This document shows positions 56,786 through 64,000 of a stretch of DNA of 64,000 nt, piece by piece. Each line of letters opens with the position of its first letter. Position 1 is the first letter of the stretch. The notes under the pieces were generated by a model. That model worked only from the letters and a program-made list of their open reading frames with translations. It was not told the origin of the DNA and did no database searches. The stretch comes from Streptomyces ficellus. GTDB lineage: Bacteria; Actinomycetota; Actinomycetes; Streptomycetales; Streptomycetaceae. The position numbers and the translations under genes were made by a program. The stretch spans positions 54,321 to 118,320 of the forward strand of contig NZ_JAUEPL010000013.1 in assembly GCF_030406405.1 (NCBI RefSeq), read 5' to 3'.

Positions 56786-59362
56786 GTGCCTGGCACGAAC
56801 CTGACCCGTGAAGAGGCCCAGCGGCGGGCGCGGCTGCTGACCGTGGACTCGTACGAGATCGACCTCGATCTCAGTGGCGCGCGGGAGGGCGGTACCTACC
56901 GGTCCGTGACCACCGTGCGCTTCGACTCCGCCGAGGACGGGGCGGAGACCTTCATCGACCTGGTGGCCCCCGCCGTCCACCAGGTCACCCTGAACGGCAA
57001 GGCGCTGGATGTGGCCGCCGTGTTCCGGGACTCGCGGATCAAGCTGAAGCACCTGAGGCAGGGCCGCAACGAGCTGACGGTCGTCGCGGACTGCGCGTAC
57101 ACGAACACCGGCGAGGGCCTGCACAAGTTCGTCGACCCGGTCGACGACCAGACCTACCTCTACACCCAGTTCGAGGTGCCGGACGCTCGGCGGGTGTTCG
57201 CGAGCTTCGAGCAGCCGGACCTGAAGGCGACGTTCCAGTTCACCGTGAAGGCGCCGGCCGGCTGGACCGTCATCTCGAACTCCCCGACGCCCGAGCCCAA
57301 GGACGACGTCTGGGTCTTCGAGCCGACGCCGCGCATCTCGACGTACATCACGGCGCTGATCGTCGGCCCGTACCACTCCGTGCACAGCACCTACGAGAAG
57401 GACGGGCAGGTCGTGCCGCTGGGCATCTACTGCCGCCCGTCGCTCGCCGCGTACCTGGACGCGGACGCGATCTTCGAGGTGACGCGGCAGGGCTTCGACT
57501 GGTTCCAGGAGAAGTTCGACTACGCCTACCCCTTCGCCAAGTACGACCAGCTGTTCGTGCCGGAGTTCAACGCGGGCGCGATGGAGAACGCGGGCGCGGT
57601 CACCATCCGCGACCAGTACGTCTTCCGCTCGAAGGTGACGGACGCGGCGTACGAGACGCGGGCCGAGACCATCCTGCACGAGCTGGCGCACATGTGGTTC
57701 GGCGACCTGGTCACCATGGAGTGGTGGAACGACCTGTGGCTGAACGAGTCTTTCGCCACGTACACCTCGATCGCCTGCCAGGCCGCCGCGCCGGGCTCGC
57801 GCTGGCCGCAGTCGTGGACGACGTTCGCGAACTCGATGAAGACCTGGGCGTACCGGCAGGACCAGCTGCCGTCCACGCACCCGATCATGGCCGAGATCCG
57901 CGACCTGGACGACGTCCTGGTCAACTTCGACGGCATCACGTACGCCAAGGGCGCCTCCGTGCTGAAGCAGCTCGTGGCGTACGTGGGCGAGGACGCGTTC
58001 TTCCGGGGCGTGCAGGCGTACTTCAAGCGGCACGCGTACGGCAACACCCGGCTTTCGGACCTGCTGGGCGCACTGGAGGAGACCTCCGGGCGCGACCTGA
58101 GGACCTGGTCGAAGGCATGGCTGGAAACCGCCGGGATCAACATCCTGCGCCCGGAGATCTCCGTGGACGGGCAGGGGGTCATCACCTCCTTCGCGGTCCG
58201 GCAGGAGGCCCCGGCGCTGCCGTCCGGCGCGAAGGGCGAGCCGACGCTGCGGCCGCACCGGATCGCGATCGGGCTGTACGAGCTCAAGGACGGCGCCCTG
58301 GTCCGTACGGACCGCGTGGAGCTGGACGTCGACGGTGACCTCACCGACGTGCCGCAGCTGGCCGGGAAGCCGCGTCCGGCGGTCGTGCTGCTCAACGACG
58401 ACGACCTGTCGTACGCGAAGGTGCGCCTGGACGAGGAGTCCCTGCGCACCGTCACCCGGCACCTGGGCGACTTCACCGAGTCGCTGCCGCGCGCGCTGTG
58501 CTGGGCGTCGGCCTGGGACATGACGCGGGACGCCGAGCTGGCCACGCACGACTACCTGGAGCTGGTGCTGTCCGGCATCGACAAGGAGTCGGACATCGGT
58601 GTGGTGCAGTCGCTGCACCGCCAGGTGAAGCTGGCGCTGGACCTGTACGCGGCTCCCGAGCGGCGCGAGGCGGCGCTGACGCGCTGGACGGAGGCGACGC
58701 TGGCGCACCTGCGCACGGCCGAGCCGGGCAGCGACCACCAGCTGGCGTGGGCGCGGGCCTTCGCGGCGACGGCGCGCACGCCCCAGCAGCTGGACCTGCT
58801 GGCGGCCCTGCTGGAGGGCAGGGAGTCGATCGAGGGCCTGGTGGTCGACACCGAGCTGCGCTGGGCGTTCGTGGAGCGGCTGGCGGCCACGGGCGTGTAC
58901 GGCGAGGAGGAGATCGCGGCCGAGTACGAGCGGGACAGGACCGCGGCGGGCGAGCGGCACGCGGCGACCGCGCGGGCGGCCCGGCCGACCGAGGAGGCCA
59001 AGGCCGAGGCGTGGGCGTCGGTCGTGGAGTCCGCCGGGTCGGATGCGAAGGCAGCGCTGCCGAACGCCGTGCAGGAGGCGGTGATCAGCGGCTTCGTGCA
59101 GACCGACCAGCGCGAGCTGCTGGCCCCGTACACGGAGAAGTACTTCGCGGCGGTCAAGGACGCGTGGGAGTCCCGCTCGCACGAGATGGCCCAGCAGATC
59201 GCGGTCGGGCTCTACCCCGCGCTCCAGGTCTCGCAGGAGACGCTGGACGCCACCGACGCGTGGCTGGCGAGCGCCGAGCCCAACGCGGCGCTGCGGCGGC
59301 TGGTCCTGGAGTCCCGGGCCGGTGTCGAGCGCGCGCTGAAGGCACAGGCGGCGGACGCGTAG
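56786..59362 (+). CDS. pepN: Aminopeptidase N (M1 family), second paralogue
   Basis: 858-residue zinc aminopeptidase. GAMEN (NAGAMENAGA), zinc site HELAHMWFGDLVTMEWW with His298, Glu299, His302 and Glu321, and ERAP1-like C-terminal domain (QTDQRELLAPYTEKYFAA). Start GTG 56786 with GAGGAG 8 nt upstream, MPGTNLTREEAQ, aligning with MPGENLSRDEAR of the first copy. Placement directly after asd is the position of pepN in S. coelicolor as I remember it, so this may be the ancestral copy. Confidence 0.95.
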   Translation: MPGTNLTREEAQRRARLLTVDSYEIDLDLSGAREGGTYRSVTTVRFDSAEDGAETFIDLVAPAVHQVTLNGKALDVAAVFRDSRIKLKHLRQGRNELTVVADCAYTNTGEGLHKFVDPVDDQTYLYTQFEVPDARRVFASFEQPDLKATFQFTVKAPAGWTVISNSPTPEPKDDVWVFEPTPRISTYITALIVGPYHSVHSTYEKDGQVVPLGIYCRPSLAAYLDADAIFEVTRQGFDWFQEKFDYAYPFAKYDQLFVPEFNAGAMENAGAVTIRDQYVFRSKVTDAAYETRAETILHELAHMWFGDLVTMEWWNDLWLNESFATYTSIACQAAAPGSRWPQSWTTFANSMKTWAYRQDQLPSTHPIMAEIRDLDDVLVNFDGITYAKGASVLKQLVAYVGEDAFFRGVQAYFKRHAYGNTRLSDLLGALEETSGRDLRTWSKAWLETAGINILRPEISVDGQGVITSFAVRQEAPALPSGAKGEPTLRPHRIAIGLYELKDGALVRTDRVELDVDGDLTDVPQLAGKPRPAVVLLNDDDLSYAKVRLDEESLRTVTRHLGDFTESLPRALCWASAWDMTRDAELATHDYLELVLSGIDKESDIGVVQSLHRQVKLALDLYAAPERREAALTRWTEATLAHLRTAEPGSDHQLAWARAFAATARTPQQLDLLAALLEGRESIEGLVVDTELRWAFVERLAATGVYGEEEIAAEYERDRTAAGERHAATARAARPTEEAKAEAWASVVESAGSDAKAALPNAVQEAVISGFVQTDQRELLAPYTEKYFAAVKDAWESRSHEMAQQIAVGLYPALQVSQETLDATDAWLASAEPNAALRRLVLESRAGVERALKAQAADA

Positions 59363-59404
59363 GCGGCGCGCAGGCGGCGCGCAGGGGGGTGTCAGGCTCC
59401 CTGC

Positions 59405-59439
59405 GAGGTGCCCCGGACCGGATCGGTCCGGGGCACCTC
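59405..59439 (+). terminator. Terminator of the second pepN
   Basis: GAGGTGCCCCGGACCG (59405-59420), loop GAT, perfect complement (59424-59439): a 16-bp stem 42 bp after the stop. Confidence 0.85.
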
Positions 59440-59479
59440 CGCGTTCCAAACCCCTTGGCCCGTCCACACTCTGACCCTC

Positions 59480-59508
59480 TGTCAAGTGCCGCGCACATAA
59501 CCGATAAG
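59480..59508 (+). promoter_or_regulatory. Putative conservon promoter
   Basis: TGTCAA (59480-59485), 17 bp, GATAAG (59503-59508), 52 bp before the cvnA ATG. Matches are partial. Confidence 0.4.
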
Positions 59509-59560
59509 CTTCCCGGCCGATGTCCTTTGATCTTTCGCTCACGATCGTTTGAGGGTTCTG

Positions 59561-61270
59561 ATGGTTCGAGAGGGATCGTCGCCCGGAAGTCCAGGGCCCG
59601 CCTCACCCGCCCTATGGGCGTTACCCGCCATCGTGATAGCAGCGGGCACCGTCGCCGCCGTGGTCCTGGCCCCGGCGGCGGCCAGGATGCCGGTCGCGTG
59701 GCTCGGTGCCGTGGCGTTCGTCGCGGTCGCGCTCTCCTGCGGTGCGGCCGCCCGGCGCGGCCGCGAGGTGGCGCGCCTGCGGGCCACGGTCGCCGAGCAG
59801 CGCACGGCCCTGGAGCGGCAGGAGGCGGAGACCGTACGGCTCGCCGAGACGCTGCTGCCCGACGTCGTGGCGCGGCTGCGCAAGGGCGAGTTCCCGGAGG
59901 ACGTCCTCGCCTCCCTGGACGCCGCCGACGCGTACGGCCCCGGGCTGACGCCGCAGTTCCGGGCGGCGCACCGGGCCGTGCTGCGCTCGGTGGTGGAGGC
60001 CGTGACCGCCGAGGAGGACCTGCGTGACTCGGCGCAGCGGGCGTTTGTGAACATCGCCCGGCGCGTACAGGCGATCGTGCACCAGCAGGCGCAGGAGCTG
60101 CGGGAGATGGAGGACCGGCACGGCCGCAGTCCGAGCGTCTTCGGCGATCTGCTGCGGCTGGACCACGGCACCGCGCTGATCGGCCGGCTCGCCGACTCCA
60201 TCGCCGTACTCGGCGGCGCGCGGCCCGGCCGCCAGTGGAGCAGGGCCGTGCCCCTCTACAGCGTGCTGCGCGGCGCCATGTCGCGGATCATCGACTACCA
60301 GCGCGTGGAGCTCCACTCGGTCTCCGAGGTGGCCGTGATCGGCCCCGCCGTCGAGCCCCTGATCCACGCGCTGGCGGAGCTGCTGGACAACGCCACCCGC
60401 TATTCGCCGCCACAGACCAAGGTCCACCTGACCGCCGTGGACGTGACCGCGGGCATCGCCGTCGAGATCGAGGACGGCGGCGTGAGCATGAGCGAGGAGG
60501 CCCGGGGCAGGGCCGAGCGGATGCTGCGCCAGGCCCAGGAGGGCATCGACCTCAACGACCTGGGCGAGACGCCGCGCCTGGGCCTCGCGGTGGTGGGCCG
60601 GCTCTCGCAGGCGTACAACTTCCGGGTCTCGCTGCGCTCCTCGGCGTACGGCGGTGTGCGTGCCGTCCTCGTCGTCCCGCAGGACCTGATCACCACCGTC
60701 TCCTCCGCGACGGGCGTCGCCCACGGCATCGGCACCGCCTCCGGGCCCCGGGGCGCGCTTTCGCCGGCCGCGCGGAGGGCCGCGCGTGAGCCGTCCCGGC
60801 CGGCCAGCGGCCCCCGCGCGCCCGAGCCCGACCCCGACGCGCCGGTCGTGACCGAGCGGACCGCCAACGGGCTGCCGCAGCGGCGCCGCAAGAACCGCGT
60901 CACGGCGCCGCCGACCGCTCCCGCCGCACCCGCGCCCGCGGCCGCCGCGCCCGCGACGGCGTCGGGCGGGGCCCCGACCACCCGGACGGCCACCGAGCCG
61001 GAGCCCGCGCCGCAGGTGCAGCCCGGGATGTGGCTGGCCGCCTTCCAGGGCGGCCTGTCCGGCGACAGCAAGCCCGGCGCGGAGCAGGCCGGCGCGGAGC
61101 AGACCGGCGCGGACCGGCCCGGCGCGGAACAGGCCGGCGCAGACCCGACCGGCGCAGGTTGGACCGGCTCGGACCAGACCAGCGCGGACCAGACCGGCGC
61201 AGGCCAGACCGGCGCAGACCAGACCAGCGACGCCTCGCCGGCCGAGGCGAGCAAGGGGGAACAGGCATGA
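59561..61270 (+). CDS. cvnA: Conservon sensor ATPase CvnA (nitrate-sensor-like)
   Basis: 569 residues. Two N-terminal membrane helices (ALWALPAIVIAAGTVAAVVLA, VAWLGAVAFVAVALSCGAAA), a coiled region (REVARLRATVAEQRTALERQ), then a GHKL ATPase domain: HALAELLDNATRYSPPQTKV (N box), IEDGGVSMSE (G1) and LGLAVVGRLSQ (G2). No phosphoacceptor H-box is clear. Residues ~400-569 are a disordered Ala/Pro/Glu tail ending in a 10-unit pentapeptide repeat (GA[DE]Q[TA]). Conservons are proposed to act like eukaryotic G-protein systems. ATG 59561 with GAGGG; ends in an ATGA overlap with cvnB. Confidence 0.9.
   Translation: MVREGSSPGSPGPASPALWALPAIVIAAGTVAAVVLAPAAARMPVAWLGAVAFVAVALSCGAAARRGREVARLRATVAEQRTALERQEAETVRLAETLLPDVVARLRKGEFPEDVLASLDAADAYGPGLTPQFRAAHRAVLRSVVEAVTAEEDLRDSAQRAFVNIARRVQAIVHQQAQELREMEDRHGRSPSVFGDLLRLDHGTALIGRLADSIAVLGGARPGRQWSRAVPLYSVLRGAMSRIIDYQRVELHSVSEVAVIGPAVEPLIHALAELLDNATRYSPPQTKVHLTAVDVTAGIAVEIEDGGVSMSEEARGRAERMLRQAQEGIDLNDLGETPRLGLAVVGRLSQAYNFRVSLRSSAYGGVRAVLVVPQDLITTVSSATGVAHGIGTASGPRGALSPAARRAAREPSRPASGPRAPEPDPDAPVVTERTANGLPQRRRKNRVTAPPTAPAAPAPAAAAPATASGGAPTTRTATEPEPAPQVQPGMWLAAFQGGLSGDSKPGAEQAGAEQTGADRPGAEQAGADPTGAGWTGSDQTSADQTGAGQTGADQTSDASPAEASKGEQA
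61076..61225 (+). repeat. 15-bp x 10 coding minisatellite in cvnA
   Basis: Ten consecutive 15-bp units encode GAEQA, GAEQT, GADRP, GAEQA, GADPT, GAGWT, GSDQT, SADQT, GAGQT, GADQT. The unit GGCGCGGAGCAGGCC varies mildly, typical of slippage growth. Confidence 0.9.
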
Positions 61271-61674
61271 GCCAGCAGCGGGCCGACATGGACTGGATGC
61301 TCAAGGACCTCGCCGAGGGCGTTCCGCAGACCCGCCATGTCATCGTGCTCTCCGCGGACGGCCTGCGCATCGCCCAGTACGGGGCGGAGACCGACACCGC
61401 CGACCGGCTGGCCGCCGCCTGCGCCGGGCTGCAGAGCCTGGCGGGCGCGGTGGCGTCCGAACTCCCGCACAGCCAGGGCCGGATGAGGCTCGTCGTGATC
61501 GAGATGGACGGCGGCTTCTTCTACCTGATGGCGGCCGGCGCGGGCGCCTACCTCGCGGTACTGGCCGACGAGGGCGTCGACGCCGGTCTGATGGGGCAGC
61601 GGATGCGGGATCTGGTGGCACGGATCGGAGAGCATCTCAGCAGCCCGCCCCGCCGCGAAGGGCAGACCGCGTGA
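61267..61674 (+). CDS. cvnB: Roadblock/LC7 protein CvnB
   Basis: 135 residues, roadblock/LC7 fold as found in GTPase regulators such as MglB. Opens MSQQRADMDWMLKDLAEGVP, with HVIVLSADGLRIAQYG and LVVIEMDGGFFYLMAAG. Overlaps cvnA (ATGA) and cvnC (GTGA), so is coupled to both. Confidence 0.93.
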   Translation: MSQQRADMDWMLKDLAEGVPQTRHVIVLSADGLRIAQYGAETDTADRLAAACAGLQSLAGAVASELPHSQGRMRLVVIEMDGGFFYLMAAGAGAYLAVLADEGVDAGLMGQRMRDLVARIGEHLSSPPRREGQTA

Positions 61675-62066
61675 GCGACCCGGGCCACGAGGCCGGCGGG
61701 GTCAGCGGGGGTCCCGGGAGCCACGACTGGGAGGACACCAGTCCGGAGCGGCTCTACGTGATCACCGGTGGCCGCAGCGGCTCGTTAGGCGCCACGCCCA
61801 TCGACCTGGTCACCCTCATCGTGGCCGCGTCGGGGGCCAAGCCCGGTATGCAGCCGGAGCACGCGGCGATCGTGCGGATGTGCGAGGCCCCGCTCTCGGT
61901 GGCGGAGATCTCCGCGTACCTGGCCCTGCCGGTGAGCGTGGTCACCGTACTGGTGGGCGACCTGCTCACCGCCGGGCATGTGCTGGCGCGCGCGCCCGTC
62001 GCTCCCGCCCAACTCCCCGACCTGGCATTGATTGAGGCAGTGATCGATGGACTTCAGAAGCTCTGA
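61671..62066 (+). CDS. cvnC: DUF742 protein CvnC
   Basis: 131 residues. DUF742 signature RLYVITGGRSG near residue 27, then a winged-helix-like half (HAAIVRMCEAPLSVAEISAY, VSVVTVLVGDLLTAGHV). Role undefined within the conservon. GTG start in a GTGA overlap; its end overlaps cvnD by 20 bp. Confidence 0.92.
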   Translation: MSDPGHEAGGVSGGPGSHDWEDTSPERLYVITGGRSGSLGATPIDLVTLIVAASGAKPGMQPEHAAIVRMCEAPLSVAEISAYLALPVSVVTVLVGDLLTAGHVLARAPVAPAQLPDLALIEAVIDGLQKL

Positions 62067-62667
62067 GCCAGTCGCCGGGCCCCGGCTCGAGGACGCGCTG
62101 CCCGCCACGGCCGCCGCCGCGGTCAAGGTGGTGATCGTCGGCGGCTTCGGGGTGGGCAAGACGACCCTGGTCGGCTCGGTGAGCGAGATCCGGCCGCTGA
62201 CCACCGAGGAGACGATGACCCAGGCCGGGGTCGGCGTCGACGACACGGCGGGCGTGGAGCGCAAGACCTCCACCACCGTGGCCATGGACTTCGGCCGGAT
62301 CAGCATCAACGAGGAACTGGTGCTGTACCTCTTCGGCACCCCCGGCCAGCAGCGGTTCTGGTTCCTGTGGCGCGGGCTGTTCGAGGGTGCGCTGGGCGCG
62401 GTGGTCCTGGTGGACACGCGCCGCCTGGAGGTCAGCTTCGATGTGATCGGCAGGCTGGAGGAGCGCGGCGTTCCGTTCGTCGTCGCCGTCAACTCCTTCC
62501 CCGACGCGCCCGAACACTCCCTGGAGGAGCTGCGGGAGGCGCTCGACCTGCCCGGTTCCGTCCCGCTCGTCGTGTGCGACGCCCGGCGGCGCGACTCCAG
62601 CCGTGACGTCCTTATGACGTTGATGCGCTACCTGCACTCCCTCGCCGTGACCCCGGAGGCGTCATGA
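62047..62667 (+). CDS. cvnD: Small GTPase CvnD
   Basis: 206 residues, Ras-like P-loop GTPase. Walker A GGFGVGKTT near residue 32, switch II YLFGTPGQQRFWF, with Gly in place of the usual Asp of DxxG (LFGTPGQ), and a base-recognition stretch VAVNSFPD in place of NKxD. Predicted output or switch of the conservon. ATG 62047 inside cvnC; ends in an ATGA overlap with the P450 gene. Confidence 0.93.
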   Translation: MDFRSSEPVAGPRLEDALPATAAAAVKVVIVGGFGVGKTTLVGSVSEIRPLTTEETMTQAGVGVDDTAGVERKTSTTVAMDFGRISINEELVLYLFGTPGQQRFWFLWRGLFEGALGAVVLVDTRRLEVSFDVIGRLEERGVPFVVAVNSFPDAPEHSLEELREALDLPGSVPLVVCDARRRDSSRDVLMTLMRYLHSLAVTPEAS

Positions 62668-64000
62668 CCACTCCCCCGAACCCGCCCGGCCCGCCGCCGG
62701 GGTGCCCCGCGCACCGGCTGTACGGCCCGGAGGCCGAGGCCGATCCGATGGGGCTGTACGAGAAGCTGCGCGCCGAACACGGCAGCGTCGCCCCCGTCCT
62801 CGTACACGGCGACCTCCCGGCCTGGCTGGTGCTCGGGCACCGCGAGAACCTCGATGTGGCCCGTACCCCGTCACGGTTCTCCCGCGATCCGCGCCACTGG
62901 CGCGACATGAAGGAGGGGCGCGTTCCGGCCGATCACCCGCTGACGCCGATGACGGCGTGGCAGCCGGTGTGCCACTTCGTGGACGGGACGGAGCACCTGC
63001 GGCTGCGGCGCGCGGTGACCGAGTCCCTGGAGCGCTTCGACCGGCGTGGGGTGCGCCGCTATGTGAAGCGGTTCGCCGACCAGCTGATCGACGGCTTCGC
63101 CGACTCGGGGAAGGGCGACCTGGTCGCGGACTTCGCCGAGCCGCTGCCGATGCTGGTGATGACGCAGCTGGTGGGGGCGCCCGACTCGTACGGCCCGCGC
63201 CTCGTCGCGGCCGCCCGCGACATGCTGCGGGGCACCGAGACGGCCGTCGCCAGCAATGAGTACGTCACGGTGGCGCTGCGGGAGCTGGTCGCGCGCAAGC
63301 AGGCCGCGCCCGGCCACGACTTCACCTCCTGGCTGCTGGAGCACCCCACCGCGCTCAGTGACGAGGAGATCGTGGAGCATCTGCGGCTGGTGCTGATCGC
63401 CGCCTTCGAGACGACCGCCAACCTCATCGCGAACACGGTGCGGATGGTGCTCACCGACCGGCGCTTCCGCGCCAGCCTGTCCGGTGGCCATATGACGCTG
63501 CCCGACGCCCTGGAGCAGGTCCTGTGGGACGAGCCGCCGCTCACCACGGTCCTGGGCCGCTGGGCCACCGGCGACACCGTGCTCGGGGACGCGCGGATCA
63601 GGAGCGGGGACATGCTGCTGCTGGGCCTGGCGGCCGGCAACGTCGACCCGGAGATCCGGCCCGACCTGACGCAGCCGGTGCACGGCAACCGCTCCCATCT
63701 GGCCTTCAGCAGCGGCCCGCACGAGTGTCCGGGCCAGGACATCGGCCGGGCGATCGCGGACACCGGGATCGACACGCTGCTGACCCGGCTGCCCGACCTG
63801 GAGCTGGGCGTTCCGGAGGCGGACCTGCGCTGGACGTCGTCGCTGATGTCGCGGCACCTGGTGGCGCTTCCGGTGACGTTCACCCCCGGCGGCAGCGCGG
63901 TCACGGCGGCCACGGCCGTACCGGGCCGGCGCGAGGCCGGGCCGCCCGCGGCGCTGCCCGCCGAGGTCCCGGCGGCCTCTCGGGCGGCAGCTCCGCCGGG
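62664..64000 (+). CDS. Cytochrome P450 of the conservon (CYP157-like, no ExxR), C-terminus outside window
   Basis: At least 445 residues, open at the window end. Heme ligand loop FSSGPHECPGQDIG with Cys, I-helix IAAFETTANLIAN (the AGxxT-type block as AAFETT). In the K helix, where ExxR normally stands, the sequence is LEQVLWDEPP: the Glu and Arg are replaced by Gln and Trp. This matches the published CYP157 family of Streptomyces conservons, in which EQxLW replaces ExxR. ATG 62664 overlaps the cvnD stop. The Ala/Pro-rich sequence after ~410 is a tail. Electron partners and substrate unknown. Confidence 0.92.
   Translation, partial: MTTPPNPPGPPPGCPAHRLYGPEAEADPMGLYEKLRAEHGSVAPVLVHGDLPAWLVLGHRENLDVARTPSRFSRDPRHWRDMKEGRVPADHPLTPMTAWQPVCHFVDGTEHLRLRRAVTESLERFDRRGVRRYVKRFADQLIDGFADSGKGDLVADFAEPLPMLVMTQLVGAPDSYGPRLVAAARDMLRGTETAVASNEYVTVALRELVARKQAAPGHDFTSWLLEHPTALSDEEIVEHLRLVLIAAFETTANLIANTVRMVLTDRRFRASLSGGHMTLPDALEQVLWDEPPLTTVLGRWATGDTVLGDARIRSGDMLLLGLAAGNVDPEIRPDLTQPVHGNRSHLAFSSGPHECPGQDIGRAIADTGIDTLLTRLPDLELGVPEADLRWTSSLMSRHLVALPVTFTPGGSAVTAATAVPGRREAGPPAALPAEVPAASRAAAPP

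Overview
The window is chromosomal DNA of a high-G+C actinobacterium, almost certainly a Streptomyces. The reasons are the very strong G/C bias at third codon positions, frequent GTG starts, frequent leaderless promoters with TANNNT -10 boxes, and the gene order. The run RNase E/G, two radical-SAM genes, rodA-mrdA-mreD-mreC-mreB, ndk, folC, valS, clpX-clpP2-clpP1, tig, sodF, asd, pepN matches what I remember of the Streptomyces coelicolor core chromosome (SCO2590-SCO2643 region). No alignment was run, and family names come from motifs read in the translations.

Layout. 1-4507 (minus): four genes with 4-bp overlaps for a Wbp-like nucleotide-sugar pathway plus a GT2 glycosyltransferase, probably for a wall glycopolymer. 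4849-13856 (minus): a very long RNase E/G with arginine-rich repeats on both sides of its core, a radical-SAM pair (the second with an apparent CTG start) and a CYTH-CHAD protein. 13920-20120 (minus): the cell-shape cluster, with mreB carrying its own terminator and mreC its own near-consensus promoter. 20384-25418 (minus): ndk, a DUF4233 protein, folC and valS. 25554-26484 (plus): a Pro/Gln-rich membrane-anchored protein broken by a +1 C in a C9 tract. 26552-30952 (minus): clpX, clpP2, clpP1 (with a ClgR-like operator) and tig.

31131-32386 is the accessory spot: divergent tRNA-Pro and tRNA-Gly genes, and a 1.0-kb element bounded by a perfect 46-bp copy of the tRNA-Gly 3' end. It has paired TGCGTGCCCG-type repeats inside both ends and a single DUF4262 cargo gene, but no integrase, so it looks like a minimal or decayed integrative element. 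32448-38559 holds a small membrane protein, an acyltransferase, a PP2C phosphatase, an Eis-like acetyltransferase, a Nei-like glycosylase, a repeat-rich 560-bp gap and rpiB. 38721-44099 has three paralogous amino-acid permeases around a solitary bioY. 44234-59362 includes a glycerophosphodiesterase, a nickel-regulated-type sodF with a Nur-box-like palindrome, a mycothiol/DsbA-like oxidoreductase, two M1 aminopeptidase paralogues, an AbiEi/endonuclease-like protein, a serine hydrolase, a large subtilase and asd.

59561-64000 (plus) is a complete conservon (cvnA-B-C-D plus a cytochrome P450 running off the window). Its P450 lacks the ExxR motif (EQVLW instead), as in the CYP157 family, and its sensor ATPase ends in a 15-bp x 10 coding minisatellite. 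The conservon P450 and the tRNA-Gly element are the points most worth following up.
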